A DNA stretch of 64,000 nucleotides from Floccularia luteovirens (Eukaryota; Basidiomycota; Agaricomycetes; Agaricales; Squamanitaceae), in NCBI GenBank assembly GCA_009739215.1, contig VSJF01000007.1, positions 310,001 to 374,000 of the forward strand. Direction: 5' to 3'. This document shows, one piece after another, positions 49,690-62,446 of the stretch. How positions within the stretch are numbered: position 1 is the first letter of the stretch; each line of letters opens with the position of its first letter. The position numbers and the translations under genes were made by a program. Below the pieces are notes generated by a model that was given only the letters and a program-made list of their open reading frames with translations, had not been told where the DNA came from and did no database searches.

Positions 49690-51995
49690 TTCGATGCTCT
49701 TGTTTGACCGGGATGGTATCAAAGGTTGGGAGTTGTTGGTATATAGGACTACCTTTATATTACGCAAGCGCAGTATTGAATTAGAGATATGATCGGGCCT
49801 GAGTGCCAATTGGAGCTTCACGAAGGAGGAAGTGCGGGATTACACAAAACCCTTCTGATTTATTGAAACGATAATGTTACTCCTGTGAGACCAACTCCAA
49901 CAAAAGGCAAAGAAGACTCCGTTCATTGCTCCATTTATAGCTTCCATTGATAAGGTGTACCTATGGCACTTTGTAAGCCGAATAGATACGCTGTTCAGTC
50001 AGAAGCTGTTATCTGCTGTCACGAATCTTCCTTTGTTCACAGGGCTCTTCACAGGGCTCCATGGCCCTCACGACTCGTGACTAGTACTGAAAGAGGATGG
50101 GTTTTATACAGGACATCGAAAGCCTGGGAGAAGTTGGTGCTTAAGTGCTCATTGTTGATAGAAGGCTTCTGAATTCAACAATACTAAACAACTCCTGATC
50201 CTCTTCTCTCGGATAAATGGTAAATCAAGTACCGGGCAGCAACTTACAAGAACTCTTCCCGTTTTAGCTCGGTCGTTGACGTACAATTGGTTTTGTGACC
50301 CTTTCCCACATGCCGGTGGCGATTTGATTATGCCATGGTTTACTACCTTCATGTTTTATACCACGGTAGTAGTTTACCAAATTTGATCCAGATACCCTTT
50401 TTAACACAGAGGGACGGGTGCCATGATGGGAACCTCAAGGGCCTGAGGACTTCCTTCTAAGTCTATATGAACAGCCTCGGGTGAAACCTGGAACCATTAC
50501 TGAGCTACTTCGATAGCTCAGGTACAGCAAATCCAAGAATACATTCTGCTGCTAGTGTTCACTCGTAATAATCTGTCCCAGACGGTAGGTTGCATACCAC
50601 GATATCTACTGTATTGGACGTGACGCCCAACGTGTCCACGTATTCGACCTCACTGTATGTTAAGGTTTGGAAACTCTCGAGTCTGAATGTCCGAATGCAG
50701 AGAGTTTCTCCAATTACTTCAAGAATAGATGACGATCTGAGTTTCTTAACTGTAACGACATGTGAACCATTACATTTGTATTTTAGTATAATGACAATGT
50801 GATATGGGAATAAATAGTAATAATATATGAGACCCAACTCATCTCCGTTTCGAAACTGTGGTATAGTCATGTGGTAAAAATAGGAGATAGATTTACTTGG
50901 GAAGAGAGTGAAGAGAGAAGCAATTAACCGATTGAATGTTACGTTCTGTAGCCATAAGCTACTTAATTGACAAACCGGACGCGGGACGACTTGAACAAGG
51001 GGATGTTTGGGGAAACGATGAATATCGTGGGTTTGACGCCGCTATAAGGAGGAGAAAAACAGGCAGAACTTAGAAAAGGAGCACTGCGAGATTTTGAAAA
51101 TGATAACATAAAACGGTGCAGTCGAAAAGCACTCAGTTGAGGTGCTACCAAAGTAACGCTTATAATAAGATTCTGGTAGGAGCCATGGATTATTGCACAA
51201 GATCCACTCAGAATCTAGCCAGTGGCTCCAAGTCCATTTTCTTTCGCATCCGAGCGAATTCGCTGAAACGGGTTATATTATCCAGATGAATCTTCGTTGG
51301 TGTTGTCGTCTTGAAGAGTACGGTAGACTGATGAACAGCAACCATGGCGTTGGAAATAGCGACAAGTCCAATTCCAGAATGATATGCAGGTTGAATTATT
51401 ATGAGGGAGAGTTTTCTGAACTCGATGTATGAGGAACCGCTTTCTTATGTTGCGACAGCCTCCACGGCGACGGCGAGGTTTAGGCGTCACGATAGCGAGT
51501 GGCTTTGGAGGAGGGGGAGGTGACCAGAATTGAAGATATAGAAGCACTTGGTTGAAGAGCTTTAGATGATGGTGTGACACCTATACACAGGAGCTTGTCA
51601 CATTCGAACAACGTCATGGAAATAGAATCAGATTTAAGGGCTCCATGCTTAGTATCCACTGCGTCCTTTGCCCCAAGTAAAGCTTTATTGAAAGTTTAAG
51701 TGACCTCTTCGTTTACAATAGTTTCTGAAGAAATATTCTATACGACCAATTCAGAATCATCATTCTTAAAAATGAGAATGTACTCACTGACCGTTCTTCA
51801 TCGCTAGCATCAACTACAGTGAGTTCACCGAGATCGCTAGTATTGCTGTCTTCTCGGCTGTTTGATGTGGTGTCATTAGAGTTATTCAGTTACATTGGCA
51901 AGCTGATATACACTCTTCAGAAGGATAATTATATAAAGATGAGATGACATACCATGACAACCTCTGTCACGACCGGGTGTTGGTTGTAGTTTTGG
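49690..51995. other. GMC promoter and gene-poor spacer
   Basis: Nearest the GMC gene, 49690-50470 is matched by 61272-61980 in unit 2 and must hold the promoter. From 50.5 to 52.0 kb no gene could be built; a Pro/Arg-rich frame near 51.3-51.6 kb has no splice support. Most of 50.5-52.0 kb is missing from unit 2. Confidence 0.45.
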
Positions 51996-52543
51996 TCATC
52001 TCCTGGGTTCAATGGGAGCCAATAAGGCATCGATAAGGTCGAGAGATTTTAAAATCATAGGAACAGCAACACGCTCAACTGTAAAGAGTAGAACATCACA
52101 GACGATGGGTAGTATAGCAGAGGCGAGGTATCGTGTAGCAATATTTCAGGGTGAAGAAGATGTGAAAGGGTGCCGGTAATTTTACTTCGTGCACCTTCGA
52201 AGAGATCGCTTAATGTATTCAGGCCAGGAATTGATGATAATGGCCATTGAGCAGCCATCAAACCACTTTGAGATTGAACATTGAACGCAAGTGCGGTGTT
52301 CCTGCGGGCGTGCTTATGTAAAACGGCATACATCTGCACAAGGCCATCATCGGACATGGCGTGCATTTGGTGAACTGCAATGGTGGCCAGACCTGTAGCG
52401 GGGATGACATAACGGTCGATGGCGGGTTTGACCATGTTGAAGCATTTGTTTGCAACAAGATGAGTGAGCTTCGAGATGTATTCACCAGTGAGTGTAGACG
52501 CCTGGTTATAGAGAGGAATGATTTGGTTTGCAGCCTCATTCAA
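51996..52543 (-). CDS. Uncertain hypothetical protein, 5' end not found
   Basis: A minus-strand frame from about 52543 encodes a mostly helical sequence (NEAANQIIPLYNQASTLTGE, VIPATGLATIAVHQMHAMSD, PLSSIPGLNTLSDLFEGA). It can be spliced at its 3' end (a donor near 52180-52190, acceptor before 52078) to a short exon ending ALLAPIEPRR at a TGA at 51996-51998. No in-frame ATG precedes the open part and an in-frame stop lies upstream near 52595, so the first exon is missing or the gene is truncated. It lies just downstream of the EF-hand/ZZ gene on the same strand. I do not recognise the family. Unit 2 retains only the first few codons of similarity near 62.2 kb. Confidence 0.3.
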
Positions 52544-52759
52544 ACAAGTACCGGCTAGTTGCTTGTGAGATGGTGATGGTCTGTATACATCGGGTCATGG
52601 ATTGTGGGGAGCTGTCAAGCTGCGCTAAAGATTCTGTAAAGACTGAATACTGAGTATTGAGTATTTAATCGTTTAGCAATGACGATCTTCCGAACCAAGT
52701 CAACTATGGAATGGCATTTGATTTCAACAAGACCAAACACTTTCCAACATGCTACTACT

Positions 52760-55700
52760 TCAATTAATAGTTTTTCCCCCAGTTTGCAGAACAATGAGTC
52801 TTTGCATCATACTCTCAAGTGACGTCAAGCGAGTTTCTACCAAGTTTTCGAGGGTAGAAAGCCGGCCTTCAAATTTCTTTTGCATGTCATTTATCCGATC
52901 TTCAACTTTCTCTTGTAAGGCGGAGAAGTGCTTCCCGAAGCGCTGCATTTCCTCGTCGCGAGCTTGAACTTCTTCGCTGTCACGTAGCAGAAAAACAACA
53001 TCCGTGTCGTCATGGTCGGGAGAAGGTCCATCCTTGAGAGCAGGTCGTTTTGCAGCGTCGCATTCCATGCAGACATATGTATCAGTCACTTTGGTTTTGT
53101 CGTTCAAATCGAGGATATGTCTGAATTGAAATATAACGCACCGCAGATAATGCAGACAATGCACGGAGGTGTGACTGCTTTGCCACAACTTGCACAAAGC
53201 GCTGGTGTACTTGACCGACTCGCTTGATGTGATATTTCACCCTGCGCCTCTGCAGAGCGGAATCCAGCTTTGATGCGATCGGACATACGCCTGGCCTCCG
53301 GTAATATCCAAGCTATGGATGGAGGGTGGAAAACATGATGTGTACGGATGAGACTGTGTGATTGTGTATGTGCAAATTGATCCGTATTGCACTCGAGCTC
53401 TTTGCATGATTCACAAAGGTCTATGCAGTAATAAAACGCTTTATCCACACAAGTGATACACAAGTATCGATCCAGTATAATTTCACGTCCGCAAGAGTCA
53501 CACGAACGTCCACTGTATTGGCATCGATTAAAAAACAGAGACGATTGAAGAGAGATTAGAAACGTACGTTTGATGAACCAATCTGACATACATATCTTCT
53601 TTCCAGCGCTCATAGAGCCGGCACAAGGTAGGATGTATTTCTCGTCGAAGTAACCTCAGCTCAACCAGTTCTTCGGGTGTCAGTTCCTTATGTGGGCTGT
53701 AGTTGGTTTTAGTAATCCTGCGACGTAAGCTGAGCTCAAGCCAGCGCCTCCTTTCAGCAAACCTCGCTTTGGTGAAATTATATGACCACATTCGCTTCTG
53801 AACCTGATAAAGCACCGCAGAACAGGCAAAGGACCATCGTGCGCGCACTTTGTTTTCCTCGAAGGCAGCTTTGGAGTATCTGAATCTATTCCATTCCGCA
53901 GGTGTTCGGCAAAAGTAAAATCGGCGTGGAGGTTGGTCAGAAATTTGTTGTTCGCTTTCATTCTCATCCTCTGGTTCAACTGTGAAGTCACCGTCGTTGG
54001 GATCATCCCCATCTTTATTGTTTTCAGTTTTTGTAGCTTGAGTCGTATCTCCCGGTTCAACATCCTCCCATTCTCCTTCTTTTACTTCTTCCCCTTCCAC
54101 TTCTCCCACTTCTCCCTCCGCTTTCCCTTCCTCCACTTGCCCTTCCTCCACTTTCCCCCCCTCTACTTCTTGCACTTCTTCCATTTTCTCTGCTCCCTCT
54201 GCTCCCTCTTCTCCTTTTGCTCCCTCTGCATCCTTCTCCCCTTCTTCTTCTTCTTCTTCCTCTTCTTCCCCATCGTCTTCTCCCTCCTCCTCATACCTAC
54301 TATCAGTCCAAGTTCCACTCATAACTCCCATTGTTACATCATACTGACCAACACATTTCATCTCATAAGCATCAGCGGGGTAAGAGAGCGTCATTTGAAT
54401 GTCAAAAATCGAAGGTTCCGTAGATGACTTGATTGTTCCAGTGATGTCGGTGTATCCAACGTATTCTTCTCCTCTTCCACTAAATTCACCAGAGTCATCG
54501 AGCGGATTAATAGTGAATTGCACCAAGCCTTTGTATGCCATATCTACATTATCCCAAGTCTCAATTGCATGCCCCGACCAAGTGCCTGCAATAGATTCCT
54601 CGACCTCCGGTGGTGGTAGGGTAGAGATTTCCTCAAACGTGGGGTACTGAAAAGTATCTACCATCGGATAGATGAGAATATCCAAAGAGATCCCCTCGAT
54701 TGAATCCATGTCCTCCTCCTCTGCGACATCATCACTCTCGTTTTTCCAGGTCAGCAATGTATTCTCAGCAGGCTTGTGTTCAAGATTCCCGTGCGACAAT
54801 TGAAACTGTGAATCAATGTGTTAGAAGCCAGCAATTGAGGTATATATTCGGAAAAAACCCGACCATCCCAAAAGCGAAATTGTCAAAGTGTGAGTTCACA
54901 TCCACGTGCATTTGCCGACAGGTAGCTGAGAAGGATATTTGCATGAACATAAAATAACATAAAACTAAAATAAAACCGTCGAACCTTCCAAGTTTGCAAT
55001 GCGTTCATCTAATGCATTGAATAGCGCCATCAAAGATGAGGAGCGAGATTCCATTTCTTCAGCAGTCAAAACGTGGTGACAAGATATTCGGATAATATCC
55101 ATATGACGGCGGAGCAAGAGGTAAAGCAAAGGATATATATACTGGTATTGTTGGTCAATGACTTCAATTTGCATGCAAAAGAAGATATGCCGTACTCTCT
55201 CAATTCTGCCTGGTCCCGCAACCAGAGAAACAGTTCCAGTCGAGTCAAGCATAAACCCAACTCCATTTAAATTGTTTTTCAGCCGTTCTTCCTCTGATGC
55301 GACGTACTCGTTTGTGATCCTTACGAGCTCAGGTACAGCATGAAATCCGTCAGGAATTGGTTTGGTTGATCGTAAAAGTAGGTCTACCCGATCAAAAGAC
55401 CAATCTTCCAGGTAAACGTCAACGAGTTGGCGATTGGCTGGGAGAACTTTGTGAACCTGCGCCATCATTTTTTTAATAAGTAGGTAAATTTTTTTCCTGT
55501 ATTGAGTCACGCTGATATGCCAGCCTTGGCTAAATCAGTATAGGTATCGTTAGTCAAGCCAGATAAAATACTCACCAACGGCCCAATAAGCGAGCCATTG
55601 CAGTAACCTATTAAATGAGGTTCAGCGTATATAAGACATAAGGAGTGCAGAATACGACCGTACGTCCAACCTGATGGCCGGCTCCTAGCAAAATCGTTAG

Positions 55701-57498
55701 CTTCTTTAACATTGATAAACCCAGAGCCATCATCATCTATTGCCTCAAGGATCGCTTGCAGATAGGTTATGTTGATGTAAGATAAGGTCCAACTCTCGTC
55801 ATATTGCGGCTCTGGTTCTGGAAAAGAGACTCTTGTCTCCACCTGCGTCGCATCATGCGGCAAGATGGGAGAATTGGGAAAACTGATTTGAATGTTGATA
55901 TTAGTGTCCCCACCAAAAGGCGTGGCCGTATTATGTTGTTCAATGAAGTAGTCACGAAGGGCAAGAACAAAATGTCGAGCCTTTACAGTTCTTTTCCAAT
56001 CCTTAGTAATTTGAATGTTACGAAATGAGATGCTTTGGAACATTAAGAAATACACCCACCATGTCTCTCCAAATTTTTTGTAAATGCTTAAATAATGGTC
56101 AGACAGGTTTACATCAAGGTAAAAGCTAATGCTCACATTATCCTTGATCCGCTGATGCGCTCCCGCAGAAATTACACTCAGAATCTTTTGTGCACCGCTG
56201 TCGATAGCGTCTGCCAGCACTCGGCTCTGAATGTCAAGTTTACCCTCGAATAATGCCAAGTTTCGTTTCATAATGTCATCAACATCTTCAGCTAGTTCCT
56301 TCATAAGCGTCTTCCTTGCCGCCAGCAAAGAGTCCTCGCTCTTTTTCCCTGCATTGGGACCTGAAATGGATGCCAAGGACTCGCCCGTTTTAGCTGCCAA
56401 CTTTGAAAGTAGATCGTCTCTCTCGATGCAGGATTTGGCTCCTCCGTTTTCTTCAATAAACTTAGACACTTCCTTTTCTCGGGGTGTATCTAATCTACGA
56501 AACACGATCATCATGTCGAGTTTTTGTTCTATGGATTGTAGCTTCTGGTCAAATTTATCGTTTGCAGCATCCACAGCTAGTGCCGTATGTATGGCGATGG
56601 CATTTTGCAAGTCGTTCCGATGAGTTAGAAACAGTGATGCATAATTGGCGAGTCGAGACTCGTAGATCTTCGATTTGATAGTTCGTGCTTATATCCTCCC
56701 TCGATTAGTTACAACAGAGCGAGAAGGTGTTAGCAGTCACCTAAGAAGCTCTTCTTCATGTATACATCACAAGCAGAACCGCATTCCCTAATGTCGTCTG
56801 CTAAAGTCTTCATTAAACCCTGTAGCCTATCTCTCAACATCACCCCATCTGGACCTACATCTTTTGGGTCTTTCATCTTGCGGAGCCTTGTCTTACACTC
56901 AGATTTTCTGCGCACCATATGGAAGTGAACATGATTTACGTACTGGAATAGTACACACATCATATCCTGCATTTGTACTTTGATGGCAAGTACTTTCTTA
57001 TTATTTTCTCTGCGAGTCAAGTCCAGAGTGATAACCAGCTTGAAAGCTATGACAGCCACTGCAGCGGTTCTCTATCATTTGTTTCAGATTGTCCATGCGT
57101 GACGTACTGACCAGCAATGAAGGGATGAGCTTGACCAAGGGCATCAAGTCCTTTCATAACAACATTCGCGGTTTCTGTAAATCCGCTAATAGCATTGTCA
57201 ATAGTCTTGTTATCGATTTCCCCAGATGCGATGGTAACCGCAGCGGCTGAGATGATCGACTCATTTGCTTCGAAGAATGAATTAACAAAACTGATGTTAG
57301 GATTCTCCTCGAGACGCTCAACTGTTGTGAGTGTTATATCAGTTACCATCTATAAATGAAAAGTAACAAGAATCTACCTTGCCGATCGTAGAAATTTTCC
57401 ACTTTGGAAGATGGTTCAACATCCTTATGCGCTACATGATATCCATCATCTAGCAATTTCTGATATTCGGGATCTACTTTTGCAGGTTTTGAGTCCAT
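52760..57498 (-). CDS. Large EF-hand / ZZ zinc-finger protein with N-terminal helical-bundle domain
   Basis: Fourteen minus-strand exons sum to 4020 nt (1339 aa): 57498-57378, 57321-57112, 57058-56940, 56876-56741, 56687-56137, 56086-56060, 56001-55664, 55607-55576, 55524-55196, 55141-54985, 54925-54864, 54805-53568, 53512-53142 and 53088-52760. Residues ~40-240 are an all-helical domain (LDALGQAHPFIAVAVIAFK) of the kind I associate with STAND-type adaptors. An EF-hand near 470-485 reads DDDGSGFINVKE, followed by LLQWLAYWAVGW. A conserved HFDNFAFGMFQLSHG block precedes an acidic Glu/Gly tract (~860-970). A ZZ-type finger (CDSCG, CITC, CESC, then paired His) and a second Cys cluster (CASCGK, CIVCIIC, CMEC) cover ~1107-1240. 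A coiled coil ends the protein. A Ca2+-responsive, probably signalling or scaffold role is inference; no catalytic domain is visible. Confidence 0.85.
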
Positions 57499-58530
57499 TT
57501 ATAATATGATGCTTGCTGGCAATAGTTAATCGTAGTTCTTAGGAAACCCGAATCAGCGCCAAATTCTGGCCGCAGTTATTATAGGGTGTTGTCAGGCGTC
57601 TAAAGAAGCTCAATTCAATACGAGTATGAAACGAGATAGAACAGAGAAAACATCAAAAAAAAAATACTTACCAAAAGACAGATGTTTAACGTTTAACGTT
57701 TATGAGCCATAAATAGATTCTTTGTTGTCGCCTTGTTCACTCACTCATACAAGTATGCAGTTGCTCAAGCGCTCAACGTTCACAGCGGGGTTTTCAAGCA
57801 TATAAAAGGTCCGTCCGTACCGCACCATTACGGGAAACCTGCACCATTTTGCAATGTTGACACCCAGACCCTGATAATCTGAGTAAGCTCTCCCCATATT
57901 ATCTCACGGTTCTGGCATTCGGAAATAATCACCAAAACCGGAGTTCAAGTACGTCGCAGTATCAAGACTGAAAATAATATTTAGTCTACATGTGCGTATT
58001 ATCAGATTATCCACAGAACATCTTTTTTGCTTGATCGTGTAGAAGAACCATCCGTATATTCTTTATGGATTATGGTTGACATCGGTAAATCGGCTCGAAC
58101 GACCCTATCAATGAGAGTAAATACAGCTGAGCTTTGTAAGGTAGTTACGGAAAACACAGATTAGTCCTGCCATGGCAACCAGTCTGTTAACATGTGCTCA
58201 TAAGATTACGCAGGCAAGTGCTGCGTAAACTTTATGCACAAGACATTCCACGATTCAAACGTAGCCTAGTACACGACCGCTACCGAGGCAAGCAATGTAT
58301 TATATAAATCAATCCGGAAACCAATTGTCACTACGACACCAGAGTTCATTTGATTTCACTGTGTGTAAGTCGTTGGCTTCTAGAATGTCCTTCTGATCAT
58401 CCTTTGTTATCTATGTACACCAACCTAGTCCAATACAAGCTTAGTACTTACATTCATTCAGGCTCATACATGAAACATACAACAACCATTCTGCTCAAGG
58501 TGTACAAACCTTAATGAATAGGAGAGGGAT
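57499..58530. promoter_or_regulatory. Promoter of the EF-hand/ZZ gene and junction of the duplicated units
   Basis: No gene. The part around 57780-57860 (including a CATATAAAAGG-like box about 300 bp from the start codon) is repeated at 63205-63285. A triple GTTTAAC-type repeat lies near 57684-57701. The unit 1/unit 2 junction lies at roughly 58150-58180. Confidence 0.5.
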
Positions 58531-61271
58531 CTACGCAGCTGTAACTCCCTTGATGCCCAAATCCTCAGCAATGATGAAAGCAGCCTTCTCCCCAATCGCC
58601 AGCGCAGTGTTGTAAGTATTTGCCCCAACATTTCCGGGAGCAATGCTGCAATCTAATGCATTATGATTATGAGAAGTGTTCGTGAAGAAACTGACACGAA
58701 ACTTACCAGCAACCTTCAGATTCTGGACACCATAAACGTTCAACCTCTCGTCAACCACACCACCTTGTGCACGAGGCTTCATCGCACATGTACCGATCTG
58801 CATCGAATTATTCAGTAAAAAAAACATCTCCCAAACCAAAGTATCTGTACTGACAGAATGCCATGTTGTTTCAACTGTACAATCGAATGTCAGTAAAATC
58901 TCTAGGTGATGGCTAAAACACCTGATCATTTTTCCTATGGTATTCATCAATAGCTGCATCATCCTCTGCCGAATATACAATATCCTGGAGCAGATATTTC
59001 AACTGGTTCATTTGCAGAACCGGTTGTAGCCGCACTGCCTTTCGCAAATTGAGGATGATCTTGCGCGAACTCTCCACGATAGAATTTTGAACGTCGTGCA
59101 AGCTCACGTGCCCTCTTGTATGCCCATCTCAATATGACAACGTCGCCATCACTGTGCTCGGGTTGTATCAATAATTTCTGCCGAGGGAAAGTAATCAAGA
59201 ACCATACTCTTTCAAGTATCCAGGTTCGAAGTCAAGAGCTCCATACGGATCAAGTCCCGAAGTTATATGGACACTTCCCGTGGAAGATGGGTATCCCTAT
59301 GAATAGATAGTAAGTTTCATACCAGTTCGAGATTGAAGGGAGATACTGACCGAGAAGTATACTACACTGTAATACTTTTTCCATTTGGCTGCTTCTGGGT
59401 GTTTCCCAGCATAACTGTAGTTTTGAGGGAGTTAATCAATATAGCGAGTTAGCAAAGTTGGTATACTTGCGCAGAAATACATGCCCATCAACATAACGGG
59501 CTTGTCGTGTGCATTAGGCAAAATAGGTCTTCCACCTCTGTTCAAAGGAAGGTCCCCATTTCCGAGAGTTCTGCATCAGTTGGACGTAATTTGATTCCAG
59601 CGTCCAATCCACTGGAGTGATAGGTATGTATGGGAGATGTAGAATTAAGCTGAATTCACGCACTTATGGGACATTAATCCTTTCCCTTTGTCAAGCCAAT
59701 GAGTCACGTAGGCTGCAAGATCCAAATAAGTTATTTGATGATTATTACGATTGTTACTAGATGCATGACCCTGCTTACATTGTATTTCGGATTCTTCATC
59801 CCTAAAGACAGAGTCCAAAGTATCCGCATCTTCACTTGCAAAGTATGCAGGGAATACAACAGTTATGGATCTGTGTGAAGAATGTTTAGTTCAGAATGCA
59901 AGTCGCTGGGAAAAAATATTTCGAATACCCATATAATGATCTCCAACCCCTGGAAGGTCGACGAGTTGGTTAATATCATTCTTTCTCAAGACATCTGCCG
60001 CTCCAATTCCGGATCTTTCCAGTATAGCTGGCGATCCAAATGCTCCTGCCGAGACAACAACCATGCGAGAAGCAAAGGCTACGGTTGGTTTCTGAGTCCC
60101 CTTATTGCGCCCAATCAGATCGTCAACATATTCAACGCCGATTGCCCGTGTGCCTCTGTTTCATCTTTTAGAGCAAGCTAAGATAATAAAAAATGAATGC
60201 ATGTACTCGAATATGACGCGTATGACGCGCTGGCGGTCTTTGACACTTAAGTTCGAGTTTTCCATACGATTGTAAATATAATGATGTGGTGTGTCTGAAC
60301 GCCTTCCAGTTTCAGTGTCGATATATCTGGCAATGACGAGGTAAAATCAGAATCAGTGATAACAGTCCTATACGGATCATGACATTCGTTGTACCTTGCC
60401 CATCTCTATATTTTGTATAAGATAAATGACAAGCGAGGAGAGAAGAAGGAGGTACTACCCACCGCATATCCGTTGCAAGTATTAAAGTCATTCAAGTCCT
60501 TGACCTGCTTGTGATCTTTGTCATATGCATTGGCAACTTCTAGGAAATTTTCTGCCAAGTTGACATTTTCTCTAGCGTATGAAATCTTCAAAGGGCCAGT
60601 TGTCCCATGAGTATTGTTCTCAATTGCCTCTTGGTATGTCTCGGCCTAGCAAAAATAATAATGAGCTCGCCTCGCGGTACAAGACCGTCATTTATGTGCC
60701 TTTTTCAGTAAAGGGATCAAGTGACGAGAACTCCATCCCTTATTTCCAAACTGATTCTCCCAATCATCATAATCTGATGCTGCAGCGCGAGTATAGGCAA
60801 CAGCTGGACGAGAGGGTTAGTCAATTCGTTTGAGAATATAGGGCCTCTGACAAACAGTTGACGCTGGAACCACCACCCAAACAACGACCGGTTGAAACAA
60901 TTACCGAGCGGCCAGCAAGATATTCACTTGGTTTGGCTACATGGTAACTGAAAGTTTGAGTGGGTAGTAGTAAGTTTCTCAAATAGCGAGCTGGCTGAAT
61001 ATGAATAGGTAATTCTCGGGTATGCGGGCCAGCTTCCAGTACCTACAAGCGGAGGGTGAGAATATAATCCCAATATGAACTTTTAGACTTACGAGAATTT
61101 TGAGTGATGGATCAGCCTGAGCAAGACGACCAGCTGTAACACAGGCAGTCGCTCCGCCTGATATGTGTTATTAGCCTAAAATCATAATCGAGAGGTTAAA
61201 ACACTCTTACCCCCAGCAAATATGATATCATATGTTCCAGTGTCGGAGGGAGTAATTTGTGACGATGACAT
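58531..61271 (-). pseudogene. GMC oxidoreductase (AOX-like) pseudogene, unit 2 copy
   Basis: Colinear with the intact gene at 46972-49689, from ATG 61271 to a TAG at 58531-58533, with most exons and introns conserved, including the 11-nt exon. Several single-base insertions break the coding frame. An extra base inside the exon near 59553 turns the sequence after EMG into a short run ending in a stop. Further extra bases lie near 59490, 59518 and 58987, and the exon start near 59860 is also altered. The catalytic His and Asn codons are still present in the last exons. Read-through could not yield a full-length enzyme, so it is called a pseudogene. Promoter sequence is also duplicated, so it may still be transcribed. 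Confidence 0.85.
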
Positions 61272-62446
61272 TTTAATGCTCTTGTTTGACCGGGGTGGTA
61301 TCAAAGGTTGGGAGTCGTTGGGATATAGGACTACCTTTATATTATGCAAGCGCAGTATTGAATTAGAGATATGATCGGGCAGTGTTAACTGGTGCTCCAC
61401 GAAGAAGGAAGTGCGGGATTACACACAACCCTTCTGATTTTATTAAAATGACTTATTCCTGTCAAATCAACTCCAATCAAAGGCAAAGAAAGCTTCATTC
61501 ATCGCTCCATTTATGGTTCCCATTGATAAGATGTACCTATGGCACTTTGTAAGCAATAGATACACTGTTCAGTCAGAAGGTATTATCTGCTGCCACAAAT
61601 CGTCCCTTGCTCCATGGTCCTGATGACCCGAGACAGGACATTAAAGGCCTGGGAGAAGTTGGTGCTCATTGTGATAGAAGGCTCCTGAATTCAATAATAC
61701 AAGACAACTCCTGGGTCCTCTGCCACTCCCCAGTCACATCGGATAAACGAATAAATCAAAGACAGAGCAACAGGGCAGTGGACACATAGGAACTCTTCCG
61801 TTTTAGTTCAACTGTTGACGTACAATTGGCTTTGCGGTCTTTCTCCGCATGCGGGTGATGATTTGATTATGTTTGCCCGTATTCATATTTTATACCAAGG
61901 TAGTAGTTTACCCAGCTACCCTTTTAACATAGAGGGACCGGTACCCTGATGGGAACCTCAAGGGCGTGAGGACCTTCTTCCAATTCTCTGAGATATAGTA
62001 ACAATGCCCACACGACATGTGCCCAAAGAAAACGCAGGTAACGTTGTCTCTGAACCGTGGTGAGTGATGAAAGAAGAAAACCTTCAAATCCCCCTATAGC
62101 CATATCAATGACGGTATGTGCTAGGTACGGGACAGGGAGCTCACCGAAAGATACATTAAGAATGCATTTACTAGAGAGAGGAAAGATTTGGTTTGCAGCC
62201 CTAACCAAACAAGTACCGGCTAAATGCTTGTGGAATGGTAAGGGGCAGTATGCATCAGGTCATAGTTTGTGGGAAGCTATCAGGCTATGCTAAAGGTTCT
62301 TTAAAGAATGAGTACTGAGTACTGAGTATTTGGTTGTAGTAAATGGACATAATGACGATGTCAACTATGGAATGGCATTTGATTTCAACAAGACCAAACA
62401 CTCAAATGTCATCATGAAAATTGAAAAAGTGTTCTGTGCTACTACT
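61272..62446. other. Duplicated GMC promoter and remnant spacer of unit 2
   Basis: Up to about 61980 this aligns with 49690-50470 of unit 1. The region 62160-62340 aligns with 52510-52660. A minus-strand frame between 61924 and 62208 shares its first codons (AANQIFPL) with the uncertain gene of unit 1 and then diverges completely (VIDMAIGGFEGFLLSSL). It has no ATG in context, and I do not call it a gene. Confidence 0.45.

Noticed and set aside
53933..54427. 164-codon plus-strand frame rich in Phe/Leu/Ser resembling a membrane protein
   Set aside because: It is the exact antisense of the Glu-rich acidic tract of the EF-hand/ZZ gene.
57684..57701. GTTTAAC triplet repeat considered as a CRISPR-like or telomere-like array
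   Set aside because: Only three very short contiguous units without spacers; a simple local repeat.
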